A stretch of 64,000 nucleotides of DNA from Paracoccaceae bacterium (GTDB taxonomy: Bacteria; Pseudomonadota; Alphaproteobacteria; Rhodobacterales; Rhodobacteraceae): positions 112,495 to 176,494 of the forward strand of contig WKFI01000007.1 in the NCBI GenBank assembly GCA_014872875.1, read 5' to 3'. The position numbers were made by a program, and so were the translations under genes. How positions within the stretch are numbered: position 1 is the stretch's first letter; each line of letters starts with the position of its first letter. The notes below the pieces were generated by a model. It did not search any database. It was not told the DNA's origin and saw nothing but the letters and a program-made list of their open reading frames with translations. Positions 49,082-57,902 of this stretch are shown in pieces.

Positions 49082-49109
49082 GGGGGGATCAGCAACTATA
49101 TGACCCCCC
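49082..49109 (+). promoter_or_regulatory. GC-rich hairpin in the clpA leader
   Basis: GGGGGG (49082-49087) pairs with CCCCCC (49104-49109), extended by TC/GA with one bulged A, around an 11-nt loop. It ends about 30 nt before the clpA GTG. It could influence clpA translation or end readthrough from gloB; there is no T-tract, so a simple terminator is unlikely. Confidence 0.45.
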
Positions 49110-49139
49110 TTGCCGACCCAAACTGGAAGGAGCACCCGC

Positions 49140-51470
49140 GTGCCTTCATTCTCGAGCACATTGGAACAAGCCATTCACGCCGCGCTTGCGCTGGCCAACG
49201 AACGGCGCCACGAATTCGCAACGCTGGAGCATCTGCTGCTGGCCTTGCTGGATGAACCCGACGCAGCCCGCGTGATGCGCGCCTGTTCTGTCGATATGGG
49301 TGAACTGCGGTCGAACCTGCTGGATTTCATCAATGAAGAACTGGCCAACCTGGTCACGGATATCGATGGCTCGGAAGCCGTGCCCACCGCCGCTTTCCAG
49401 CGGGTGATCCAGCGCGCCGCAATCCATGTTCAAAGTTCGGGTCGCACCGAAGTGACCGGGGCGAATGTTCTGGTCGCGATCTTCGCCGAACGCGAAAGCG
49501 ATGCTGCCTATTTCCTGCAGGATCAGGACATGACCCGCTACGACGCGGTGAACTTCATCGCGCACGGCGTGGCCAAGGATCCAGCCTTCGGAGAAGCCCG
49601 CCCGGTACAGGGCGCCGATGACGGCCCGACCGAAGAAGCCCAATCCGCTCCGGTTCAGGATGGTGAGGCCAAAGAAAGCGCGCTCGCCAAATACTGCGTC
49701 GATCTGAACGCGAAATCCCGCGAAGGCGACATTGACCCGCTGATTGGTCGTGATCACGAGGTTGAACGCTGCATCCAGGTGCTGTGCCGTCGTCGTAAGA
49801 ACAACCCGCTTCTGGTCGGGGATCCCGGTGTTGGCAAGACTGCCATCGCCGAAGGCTTGGCGCGCAAAATCGTGGCTGGCGAAACCCCTGCGGTTCTCGC
49901 GAATACCACCATCTATTCGCTCGACATGGGCGCCCTACTGGCTGGAACACGCTATCGCGGCGATTTCGAGGAACGGTTGAAAGCGGTCGTGACCGAGCTC
50001 GAAGAGCACCCGGATGCAGTCCTATTTATCGACGAGATTCACACTGTGATCGGTGCAGGTGCGACCTCGGGTGGGGCCATGGATGCTTCCAACCTGCTGA
50101 AACCTGCTTTGCAGGGCGGCAAGCTGCGTACCATGGGTTCGACCACGTACAAGGAGTTCCGTCAGCATTTCGAGAAAGACCGCGCCCTGTCGCGCCGGTT
50201 CCAGAAAATCGATGTGAACGAACCTTCGGTTGAAGACAGCATCAAGATCCTCAAGGGGCTTAAGCCGTATTTTGAAGATCACCACAGCATCAAGTTCACA
50301 TCGGATGCAATCAAGACCGCAGTGGAACTGTCGGCACGTTATATCAACGACCGGAAGCTTCCTGACAAAGCAATCGACGTGATTGACGAAGCCGGGGCCG
50401 CGCAGCATCTTGTCGCGGAAAGCAAACGCCGCAAGACCATCGGCGTGAAGGAGATCGAGGCCGTGGTGGCCAAGATCGCCCGCATACCGCCGAAAAGCGT
50501 GTCCAAGGACGACGCCGAAGTTCTCAAGGACCTGCAAAACAGCCTGAAACGGGTGGTTTTTGGACAGGATGATGCGATCGAAGCTTTGTCCAGCGCTATC
50601 AAGTTGGCCCGTGCGGGCCTGCGTGAGCCGGAGAAACCCATCGGCAACTACCTGTTTGCAGGCCCCACCGGTGTCGGCAAGACCGAGGTCGCAAAGCAGC
50701 TGGCCGACATTCTGGGCGTAGAGATGCTACGCTTTGACATGTCCGAATACATGGAGAAACACGCCGTATCCCGCCTGATCGGTGCGCCTCCGGGCTATGT
50801 CGGGTTTGATCAGGGTGGTTTGCTGACCGATGGTGTGGACCAGCATCCGCATTGCGTCCTGCTACTGGATGAGATCGAAAAGGCCCATCCAGATGTTTAC
50901 AACATCTTGTTGCAGGTCATGGATCACGGCCAACTGACCGACCACAACGGTCGCACAGTGAACTTCCGCAATGTGGTATTGATCATGACCTCGAATGCGG
51001 GTGCCTCGGAACAGGCCAAGGCCGCAGTCGGGTTCGGACGCGATCGTCGCGAAGGAGAAGACACCGCCGCGATCGAACGCACGTTCACGCCGGAATTCCG
51101 CAACCGTCTCGACGCTGTGATCAGCTTTGCACCACTGCCTAAGGATGTGATCCTGCAGGTGGTTGAAAAGTTCGTGCTGCAACTGGAAGCGCAATTGATC
51201 GACCGCAATGTATCGATCGAGCTGACCAGGCCCGCCGCCGAGTGGATCGCTGACAAGGGCTATGACGACAAGATGGGCGCCCGCCCGCTGGGTCGCGTCA
51301 TCCAAGAGCACATCAAGAAACCACTGGCCGAGGAACTGCTGTTCGGTAAGCTTGCCAAAGGCGGCGTGGTCAAGGTGGGAGTCAAGGATGGCAAACTAGA
51401 TCTACGCATCGAAGGCCCGGGCAACCCGCGGATCTCTGGCGACAAGCCGCCGTTGCTGACCGCCGATTGA
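49140..51470 (+). CDS. clpA: ATP-dependent Clp protease ATP-binding subunit ClpA
   Basis: A 776-residue AAA+ unfoldase. N-terminal Clp repeats start PSFSSTLEQAIHAALALANE. AAA domain 1 has Walker A GDPGVGKTA (about residue 227) and Walker B VLFIDEIHT. Domain 2 has Walker A GPTGVGKTE (about residue 508). An IGL/IGF-like ClpP-binding loop is expected between them but was not verified. The GTG start has AAGGAG 8 nt upstream. Its partner ClpP and adaptor ClpS are not beside it, although clpS often precedes clpA in alphaproteobacteria. A CTTGAA near 49,025 hints at a heat-shock promoter, weakly. Confidence 0.95.
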   Translation: MPSFSSTLEQAIHAALALANERRHEFATLEHLLLALLDEPDAARVMRACSVDMGELRSNLLDFINEELANLVTDIDGSEAVPTAAFQRVIQRAAIHVQSSGRTEVTGANVLVAIFAERESDAAYFLQDQDMTRYDAVNFIAHGVAKDPAFGEARPVQGADDGPTEEAQSAPVQDGEAKESALAKYCVDLNAKSREGDIDPLIGRDHEVERCIQVLCRRRKNNPLLVGDPGVGKTAIAEGLARKIVAGETPAVLANTTIYSLDMGALLAGTRYRGDFEERLKAVVTELEEHPDAVLFIDEIHTVIGAGATSGGAMDASNLLKPALQGGKLRTMGSTTYKEFRQHFEKDRALSRRFQKIDVNEPSVEDSIKILKGLKPYFEDHHSIKFTSDAIKTAVELSARYINDRKLPDKAIDVIDEAGAAQHLVAESKRRKTIGVKEIEAVVAKIARIPPKSVSKDDAEVLKDLQNSLKRVVFGQDDAIEALSSAIKLARAGLREPEKPIGNYLFAGPTGVGKTEVAKQLADILGVEMLRFDMSEYMEKHAVSRLIGAPPGYVGFDQGGLLTDGVDQHPHCVLLLDEIEKAHPDVYNILLQVMDHGQLTDHNGRTVNFRNVVLIMTSNAGASEQAKAAVGFGRDRREGEDTAAIERTFTPEFRNRLDAVISFAPLPKDVILQVVEKFVLQLEAQLIDRNVSIELTRPAAEWIADKGYDDKMGARPLGRVIQEHIKKPLAEELLFGKLAKGGVVKVGVKDGKLDLRIEGPGNPRISGDKPPLLTAD

Positions 51471-52438
51471 TGCGTCTCATACCTCTGGTTCTTGGAACCA
51501 TGCTCGCTGCCCCCGTGGCGGCGAGCGATTTTCGTCTTGAACAACCCATTGACTGCACTTTGGGCACGGATTGCTTCATTCAACAACTTGTCGATCTGGC
51601 TCCGGGACCCGAAGTTCTGGATTTCCGTTGCGGATCCCTTTCATATGACGGTCACAAGGGCACCGATTTCGCCTTGCCCTACCTCAGCGACATGGAAGAG
51701 GGCGTAAATGTTCTGGCGGCAGCCGAAGGTACAGTTCTGGCTACGCGCAACACCATGCCCGATATGCTCTACAGCGCTGAAAACGCGGCCCAGGTCGAAG
51801 GCACGGAGTGCGGCAATGGAGTTGTTATCGGCCATGAAGGGGGCTGGCAGACACAGTATTGCCACCTGAAACAGGGCTCGCTAGCCGTCACCAAGGGCGA
51901 CCGGGTGACGACGGGAACGGTGCTGGGACAGGTCGGGCTGTCAGGGCAGACACAGTTTCCGCATCTGCACCTGAGCGTGCGGTACAAGGGTGATGTCATC
52001 GACCCGTTTTCACCGACCAATGCGCCACATTGCAGCGCGCCGCCCGAGACTTCGCTCTGGGCGGCGCTCCCCCTTCACAGCCCGGGGGGGTTGATCGGCG
52101 CCGGATTTCACGATGCCATCCCAGACTATTCGGACATCAAGGCAGGAACTGCCGATCTCTCGCCTTTGCAGGCCAAAGCCGGCGCTTTGGTGTTCTGGGC
52201 CTTCGCTTATGGAGGCCTGCAAGGCGACGTTCTGCGACTTCACATAGATGGTCCGGACGGCGCCTTCATATCGCAGGACATCGTGCTGGAGAGAGACCAG
52301 GCTCAGTTCTTTCGCGCCACCGGCCGCCGTTTGACGACCGAACGTTGGCCTGCGGGACGTTATGCCGGGACTGCCACGCTGATCCGCGGCAACAGCACCT
52401 TGGGCAAAAGCACTCATGTCATGACCGTCTCCGACTGA
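51470..52438 (+). CDS. M23-family peptidoglycan endopeptidase (LytM type), secreted
   Basis: A 322-residue protein with a signal peptide (MRLIPLVLGTMLAAPVAASD). The LytM/M23 domain, about residues 45-185, holds DGHKGTDFALPY (zinc His and Asp) and FPHLHLSVRY with the His-x-His pair, so it should be catalytically active against peptide crosslinks of the cell wall. The C-terminal 135 residues have an unrecognised beta-rich domain. Its ATG overlaps the clpA stop (TGATG), so it is probably co-translated with clpA. That coupling of a protease chaperone and a wall enzyme is unexpected but may be only positional. Confidence 0.87.
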   Translation: MRLIPLVLGTMLAAPVAASDFRLEQPIDCTLGTDCFIQQLVDLAPGPEVLDFRCGSLSYDGHKGTDFALPYLSDMEEGVNVLAAAEGTVLATRNTMPDMLYSAENAAQVEGTECGNGVVIGHEGGWQTQYCHLKQGSLAVTKGDRVTTGTVLGQVGLSGQTQFPHLHLSVRYKGDVIDPFSPTNAPHCSAPPETSLWAALPLHSPGGLIGAGFHDAIPDYSDIKAGTADLSPLQAKAGALVFWAFAYGGLQGDVLRLHIDGPDGAFISQDIVLERDQAQFFRATGRRLTTERWPAGRYAGTATLIRGNSTLGKSTHVMTVSD

Positions 52439-52447
52439 TCCGGACAA

Positions 52448-52525
52448 CGCGCCCGCAGTGCGCAGCACTGCCGGGCCCAACGCTTTGCAGGCGCGGCAGC
52501 GGCTGACAAAGGGGCGGGAGCTCCC
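52448..52525 (-). repeat. Dispersed palindromic repeat, family B, copy 2
   Basis: About 78 nt between the convergent M23 and OmpA-like genes. On the forward strand it reads GCCCGCAGTGC-GCA-GCACTGCCGGGC, then CCAACGCTTT and GGGGCGGGAGC. It is a near-copy, in the opposite direction, of the element at 57.8 kb (GCAGCGC-GAA-GCGCTGC stem). Confidence 0.7.
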
Positions 52526-52528
52526 TCT

Positions 52529-54904
52529 TTACTTTTCGGTCAGCTTCAACTCGATACGACGGTTCTGCGCGCGGGCTTCGGCTGTATCGGCTCGGTTGAC
52601 CGGCTGATATTCGCCAAATCCGTTGGCCGCCAGACGGTCGGGTGGGATGCCGAGGAATTCCACCATGTAGCGTACCACCGACAAGGCGCGTCCCTGGCTG
52701 AGTTCCCAGTTATCTGCGTATTTTCCAAAACCGGACAGAGGCACGTTGTCGGTATGCCCATCCACCCGGATCACCCAGTCGATTTCTTCGGGAATGTCGC
52801 GGGCAATGGCACGCAGGATGCGGGCCACCTTGCTGATCTCGATCTCCCCTTCCGGCGACAGCTCGGCACTGCCCGGATCGAACAACACTTCCGAGGAGAA
52901 CACGAACCGGTCGCCCTCGATGCGCACGCCTTCCTGATCCCCCAAAAGTTCCCGCAACCGACCAAAGAACTCCGACCGATACCGTTCCAGATCCTGCTTT
53001 TCCTCCGCAAGGGCGCGCGCTTCCTCTTCCAGCGCTCGCGCCTCGGCCTCCAACCGCTTGCGTTCCGATTCCTCCAGAAGGCGCCGCTTGCGCTCTTCCG
53101 ATGCGGCCCGCGCCAACGCCGCGTTCAAATCCTGTCCAAGCGTTTGCAGTTGCACCTGCGAGGCCGCATCGCGGGCCTTGTAGTCGTCCAAGAGCGCCTG
53201 CAAACTTCCCAGCTGGGTTCGCAACGCGGCAACCTGCTGGTTCAGCAAGGCGGTCTGCCGCTGCGCCTCCAACGAGATTTCCTGCTCCTCCGCCAGGGCC
53301 GCACGGGCTTCGGCCAACAGACGGGCTTGGCGTTCGGCTTCGCTCAAAGATCCGGACTGCGCCGCTTCTGCCGCTTCTTGCGCCGCCAGAGCCGCAGCGA
53401 GGCGTGCTTTGAGAACATCCGTGTCCGAGGCAGCCGCCTGCGCCCGCTCCAGGCTGTCCAGTGCCGCCAATAGTCGTTCCTCGACCGAGGCCCTGTCCTC
53501 TTCCGTTGCCGACGCAGCATTGCGTGCTGCCGAAAGCTCGGTTTGTGCCGAGGACAATTCGGCCTCCAGCCTCGTACGGGTCGCCGCCGCGTCGGCCTGA
53601 ACCTTCGCCAGTTGCTCCCGCAATCTTCGCTCGGTCTCGTCCGCCGTTGTCAGGGTCGCCGCAAGCTCGGCTTCCAAAGCCGCGCGGGCTGCCGCGTGAT
53701 CAGCCTGCAATTGGGCCAACGTCTCCTCGTACTGCGATTGGGTCTGCACGGTGGCCGCCTGCTGGCGCGCCAGCTCGGCTTCCAACGCATCCCGCGTTTC
53801 TGCCGCTTTCAAACGCGCCGCCTCGAGATCTGCAGTCAATCGCGTCCGCGTCTCGGTGCTCTCTGCCCTGATCCGTGCCAGTTCGGCTTCCAGTGCAGAC
53901 ACCCGCTGCGCGGTTTCCGTCTGGTTCACTTCCATCTGTGCCAGAATGCGGGTCAAACGTTCGGCCAGTTCGTCGCGATCCTGCAATTGCGCCTGCGCAG
54001 TTTCGATCTGCGCCAACAGGTCGTTCAGGCGCGCATTCAGAGCATCTTTCGCAGCCTCGGAAGCGGCCAGCAGAGTGAGCGTATCCTCGGCCTCCTTACG
54101 CTGTGCCTCCAGTGCCAGGGTCATGGCGGTCAGTTCGGCATCCGCGTTTTCCAAACGTTCCCGCAGGGCTTCGGCCGCCGCTGCTTCGGCCAGACGTGCG
54201 GCCTGCTCGTCGCTCAGCTCTTGCTGCAGGTTGTTCAATTCTGCGCTGCGTTCCAGACCTTCGTTTTCCAAATCGGCGATCAAAGCCTCCAGCGCCTCCC
54301 GGCGCGCCGCTGCCAGCCTGGCGGCTTCAGTCTGAGCGTCGATCTCGGACCGGCTTTCCGCCAGAGCCAGATTCAAGGCTTCCTGTTCCGAGATTAATTC
54401 CGCCTGTGCGGCTTCCAGATTTGCCCTCTGAGTTTCAAGCTCCGCGATATTGGCCCGTGCGGCGTCCCGGTCGGCCAACAACGCAGCGACCTGGGCCTCG
54501 AACCCGGTGATCCGGGTCTGTGCCTCGTCCAGCGCCACGGCCTGACGATCCCGCTCCCCGGTCAGCGCGGCAATGATGTTCTGTTGTTCGACCAATTGAG
54601 CCCGCGCGGCGTCCAAGTCGGATTGCGTGGTGTTCAACGTTGTGTTCAACGCCCCTAATCGCGCTTCGAGCTGGCTGTTTTCCCGCTCTTCCAAACCCAG
54701 TGCATTGGCCAGCGCACTGACCTCAGCCGACAGTTCGTCCAGCTGGCTTTCCTGGCCCGAAATCGTTTCGCGCAGGATCGACTGCACCACCATAAAGATG
54801 GTCAACACAAACATCAGCACCAGCAAAAGACCGGTCATCGCATCGACAAAACCCGGCCAGATCGACCCCTGGAAACGCTGTCCTGTGCGACGCGAAAGAG
54901 CCAT
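52529..54904 (-). CDS. MotB/OmpA-like peptidoglycan-binding protein with long coiled coil
   Basis: A 791-residue protein. A short cytoplasmic N-terminus leads to one transmembrane helix, WPGFVDAMTGLLLVLMFVLT, whose Asp21 stands where proton-carrying MotB/ExbD-type stator proteins have their essential acid. Residues about 45-640 are an extraordinary glutamine/alanine/glutamate-rich coiled coil of nearly 600 residues, enough to cross the periplasm. The end (about 660-791) is an OmpA domain (IRVDGHTDNVPLSGF, LAANGFGEYQPVNR) that binds peptidoglycan. It is encoded 3 nt after the MotA-like partner. No flagellar or Tol genes are nearby. Confidence 0.85.
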   Translation of the reverse strand: MALSRRTGQRFQGSIWPGFVDAMTGLLLVLMFVLTIFMVVQSILRETISGQESQLDELSAEVSALANALGLEERENSQLEARLGALNTTLNTTQSDLDAARAQLVEQQNIIAALTGERDRQAVALDEAQTRITGFEAQVAALLADRDAARANIAELETQRANLEAAQAELISEQEALNLALAESRSEIDAQTEAARLAAARREALEALIADLENEGLERSAELNNLQQELSDEQAARLAEAAAAEALRERLENADAELTAMTLALEAQRKEAEDTLTLLAASEAAKDALNARLNDLLAQIETAQAQLQDRDELAERLTRILAQMEVNQTETAQRVSALEAELARIRAESTETRTRLTADLEAARLKAAETRDALEAELARQQAATVQTQSQYEETLAQLQADHAAARAALEAELAATLTTADETERRLREQLAKVQADAAATRTRLEAELSSAQTELSAARNAASATEEDRASVEERLLAALDSLERAQAAASDTDVLKARLAAALAAQEAAEAAQSGSLSEAERQARLLAEARAALAEEQEISLEAQRQTALLNQQVAALRTQLGSLQALLDDYKARDAASQVQLQTLGQDLNAALARAASEERKRRLLEESERKRLEAEARALEEEARALAEEKQDLERYRSEFFGRLRELLGDQEGVRIEGDRFVFSSEVLFDPGSAELSPEGEIEISKVARILRAIARDIPEEIDWVIRVDGHTDNVPLSGFGKYADNWELSQGRALSVVRYMVEFLGIPPDRLAANGFGEYQPVNRADTAEARAQNRRIELKLTEK

Positions 54905-54907
54905 AAG

Positions 54908-56101
54908 TCAGCTTTCGTTCGGGGTCTGGTTCTGCTTGCGCATCCTTCCACCACCCCGCGGCCTTGACAGCGCCTTGACCAACAATTCGATATCCGACCG
55001 CAGTTCCGACAAGCTTTCCTGACGCCCGGCCGAGATCTCTTCCAAAATGCGCAACATCTGCACGTCGATCGAGCGCAGGCGCATCCGACTTTCAGCATCC
55101 AACCCTTCGTGATGCGGTTGATTGCGAATGATCTCGATCAGGGTTTCCTGACCAACCGCCACGCGCTCAAGGGCCAATTGGATGCCTTCGTTCTGCTCCT
55201 GGCGGCTGTTCATGAAGCCTATGGTTTCGACCAGATCAGTCAGACGCTGGTTCACCGCGTCCCGCCCTTCGGCTGATTGCACGAACATGTCACGCAGCAC
55301 GTCCATCTGTTCGGTCATGTGGTCCAGGACTTCCGAAACCACCCCCATTTCCGCGTTGCCGTCCTCTCCCGATGAAAAGGAAACGCGGGTGATTGAGCTC
55401 AGCCACTCTTCCAGTTCACGATAGAAACGGTTCTGACCATGGCTGACAAACAGCTCAAGCAAACCCACCAGCAGGGATCCAGCAAGCCCCAGCAACGACG
55501 AGGCAAAAGCCACGCCCATGCCGTCCAGCTGCGACTCCAGCCCTGTGATCAGCCGGTTGAAGACCGAAATACTGGCTTCACCTTCTTGCGGTGCCAGACC
55601 GCGAATGGTTTCGACAAGGGCCGGAACCGTGGTCGCAAGGCCATAAAACGTCCCCAGAAGCCCAAGGAAAATCAACAAGTTGACGATGTACCGGGTAATT
55701 TCCCGCACTTCGTCGATCCGGGTTGCAACTGAATCCAGAATCGATCGGGTTGAGCTGGAGTTGAGCTGCATCCGCGCACCGCGCGACCTGAGCAAAGATG
55801 CCAAAGGGGCCAGCAGTTGCGGCGGACGGTTCGATTGATCGGTTTCCCCAGCCGCAAAGCGTTCAATCCATTTCACTGAAATGATCAGCTGTCCGACCTG
55901 CCAGAAACAGGCGAAAATCCCCAGGACAAACACCATGAGGATGAAACCGTTCAGCCATGGATTTGCCTGGAAAACCGGCAACACGCGCGGCAAAGCCAGA
56001 AAAGCGCCTGCGCCTGCCAGCCCGAAGGCAAAGATCATCAGGAGAATTTGCTGTGTGGGTTGCGAAAATTGCGGCCGCGTTTTTTGGTCTGGCTGCGCCA
56101 T
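54908..56101 (-). CDS. MotA/TolQ/ExbB-type proton channel protein
   Basis: A 397-residue inner-membrane protein. Two hydrophobic helices lie near residues 20-70 (ILLMIFAFGLAGAGAFLALP). The channel core with two further helices follows: NLLIFLGLLGTFYGLATTVP and GVAFASSLLGLAGSLLVGLL. The last 130 residues are helical and soluble, with EISAGRQESLSELRSDIELL near the end. It should assemble as a pentamer around its single-pass OmpA-like partner and use the proton gradient. The start has a CAGGAA site; longer readings lack membrane features. Confidence 0.82.
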   Translation of the reverse strand: MAQPDQKTRPQFSQPTQQILLMIFAFGLAGAGAFLALPRVLPVFQANPWLNGFILMVFVLGIFACFWQVGQLIISVKWIERFAAGETDQSNRPPQLLAPLASLLRSRGARMQLNSSSTRSILDSVATRIDEVREITRYIVNLLIFLGLLGTFYGLATTVPALVETIRGLAPQEGEASISVFNRLITGLESQLDGMGVAFASSLLGLAGSLLVGLLELFVSHGQNRFYRELEEWLSSITRVSFSSGEDGNAEMGVVSEVLDHMTEQMDVLRDMFVQSAEGRDAVNQRLTDLVETIGFMNSRQEQNEGIQLALERVAVGQETLIEIIRNQPHHEGLDAESRMRLRSIDVQMLRILEEISAGRQESLSELRSDIELLVKALSRPRGGGRMRKQNQTPNES

Positions 56102-56175
56102 GCGCCGAGTTCCTGATATTCTGGTCTGCTCTTTCCGGCCGAGCGTACAGGCATTAGGCCCAAAGAGCCAAGGCT

Positions 56176-56718
56176 TTATCCGGGCGTCCGTCCGGCAATA
56201 GCCCGGACGCGGGTGCTGAGCCATTCCAGATCCGGATCGTTCAACCCGATCTCGGCCAGATGGTCGGCGGTGTTATACAGATACTCGGTATTGGGCCCGC
56301 GACCGCCAACCGCCCTGGCAATGATCTGCGCCTGTTCCTCCAGCGGCATCCCCCCGCAATACTGCACGTGATGCGGATCGATGACATAGGTGACCGCCGT
56401 GACCACGTCGCCGCCGCGCAGCGCCACGTCCAGGTTTCGTTCGAGATAGGCCGAGGAAATCAGCTCACGCTCGCGCAGCTCCTCCAGAGTGCGCTCTTCA
56501 TGCCCGGCCTCAACTGCCAAAGCCAACCCTTTGCAGGCCGCGCCGGCAACTTCGTCCAGAGCCAGAACCAGGCCTGGGTTGTCTTCGGTTCCCCGGTGAT
56601 GGATCGAGCTCATGCAAAACGAGCGCGCGTAACCGGGCAGGACTGCCACCTCACGCCGTGCCACGGGGAAGCCCGGGTTCCACAGCAACGATCCATATCC
56701 GAACACCCACATTGTCAT
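56176..56718 (-). CDS. Gamma-glutamylcyclotransferase, ChaC type
   Basis: A 180-residue enzyme of the ChaC/GGCT fold. The substrate-binding WVFGYGSLLWNPGF lies at residues 4-17, and the catalytic Glu is expected in the GAACKGLALAVEAGHEERTL region or the nearby EELRERE. It degrades glutathione to 5-oxoproline and Cys-Gly. AAAGGA upstream supports the MTMWVF start. It is divergent from the DUF2125 gene by 66 nt and is not obviously part of the stator operon. Confidence 0.88.
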   Translation of the reverse strand: MTMWVFGYGSLLWNPGFPVARREVAVLPGYARSFCMSSIHHRGTEDNPGLVLALDEVAGAACKGLALAVEAGHEERTLEELRERELISSAYLERNLDVALRGGDVVTAVTYVIDPHHVQYCGGMPLEEQAQIIARAVGGRGPNTEYLYNTADHLAEIGLNDPDLEWLSTRVRAIAGRTPG

Positions 56719-56784
56719 CTTGCTGGTCCTTTGCGATTTGGCCCTATAAATATCAAAACAGGCACGGGCAAAAGGGGGCTTTTC

Positions 56785-57786
56785 GTGATCCGTTTGCTGA
56801 AACTGACGACGGCTGTACTGGTGCTGTGGTCGCTCTATTGGCTGGCTGCGGGATACGGGTTGCGCAGCGGCATCACAGGCTGGTTCGACACGCAGGCCCA
56901 GCGCGGCTGGCAGGCCGAGTACGCAAACGTAAGTTCGGGCGGGTATCCAACCCGGCACGTGACCCGTTTGGCGGCACCAGCCCTGGCCGATCCTGCCACC
57001 GGTCTGGCCTGGAGTGCCGACTGGCTGAGTTTCGAAAGTCCCGCCATCTGGCCCGGTCGCCAAGTCCTGCGTGTGTCGCCCGACGCCCAGCGGATCAGCT
57101 TTTTCGACCGGACTTCGACAATTTTCGCCGCCGACCTGGAGGCGCGGCTGGATCTGGCTCCGGGGCTGGCACTGGAATTGCGGGAACTTGCGCTCGAGGG
57201 CGCGGCCTGGCGCATCCAACAGGATGGGGCGGATGTAGTGGCCGCGGACACATTGCACCTGCAGATGATCCAGACTGAAACCCCCGAGACCTATCGCATG
57301 GGGTTCGAGGCCGCGGGATTTCGCCCCGGTGTGCAAATCCGGCAAGTAATGGGAGCGGCCAAGGACGTCCCGGATCAGTTCGAAGCCCTGGTTCTGGACG
57401 TGGATGTGCAGTTCGACACAATCTGGGACCGGGGTGCCCTGGAACAGCGCCGTCCACAACCCCGCCATATCGACCTGAAACGGGTAGAAGCACAATGGGG
57501 GCCAATGCGATTGAAAGCCGCTGGCGCGCTGGATGTAGATGAGGCCGGCATCCCCTCCGGTGCGGTCAATCTGAAAGCCGAGAACTGGCGAGACATGATC
57601 GAGATGGCCGAATTCTCAGGCGCGTTGCCCGCCTCTGCCGTGGATTCGGTGGTGCGGGTTCTAGGCATGCTGGCCGGGCTGGGCGGCAATCCGGAGGATC
57701 TGGACATTCAAATTAACTTCCGCGATGGCTTTGTCGCTTTTGGTCCCCTGCCCTTGGGCCCCGCTCCACGCCTGATTATCCGCTAA
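56785..57786 (+). CDS. DUF2125 domain protein, membrane-anchored
   Basis: A 333-residue protein with a GTG start preceded by AAAGGGGG. The N-terminus has one hydrophobic helix (LLKLTTAVLVLWSLYWLAAG), probably an uncleaved anchor, with the bulk in the periplasm. The rest matches DUF2125, typical of Rhodobacterales and Rhizobiales: GGYPTRHVTRLAAPALADPA, DWLSFESPAIWPGR and a beta-rich repeat of long strands. The biochemical role is unknown; by structure it could resemble lipid-binding or AsmA-like proteins. A family B repeat follows. Confidence 0.78.
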   Translation: MIRLLKLTTAVLVLWSLYWLAAGYGLRSGITGWFDTQAQRGWQAEYANVSSGGYPTRHVTRLAAPALADPATGLAWSADWLSFESPAIWPGRQVLRVSPDAQRISFFDRTSTIFAADLEARLDLAPGLALELRELALEGAAWRIQQDGADVVAADTLHLQMIQTETPETYRMGFEAAGFRPGVQIRQVMGAAKDVPDQFEALVLDVDVQFDTIWDRGALEQRRPQPRHIDLKRVEAQWGPMRLKAAGALDVDEAGIPSGAVNLKAENWRDMIEMAEFSGALPASAVDSVVRVLGMLAGLGGNPEDLDIQINFRDGFVAFGPLPLGPAPRLIIR

Positions 57787-57801
57787 CGCCTTCGACAGGT
57801 A

Positions 57802-57880
57802 GCGCTCCCGCCTCTTTGTCAGGCGCTGGCGCGCCCTCAAAGCGTTGGGCCCGGCAGCGCGAAGCGCTGCGGGCGGCCCC
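57802..57880 (+). repeat. Dispersed palindromic repeat, family B, copy 3
   Basis: Starts GCGCTCCCGCCTCTTTGTCA, then GGCGCGCCCTCAAAGCGTTG and GGCCC, and ends with the hairpin GCAGCGC-GAA-GCGCTGC (57854-57870) and GGGCGG. It lies between convergent genes. It is the closest partner of the 52.45 kb copy. Confidence 0.72.
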
Positions 57881-57902
57881 GGTTTTCAACGGTTCGCCTG
57901 AC

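Noticed and set aside
52529..56101. Zorya anti-phage system (ZorA/ZorB)
   Set aside because: The pair has the same architecture, but no ZorC, ZorD or ZorE-like helicase or nuclease is encoded nearby, and the surrounding genes are housekeeping; a general MotA/OmpA-type unit is the safer reading.
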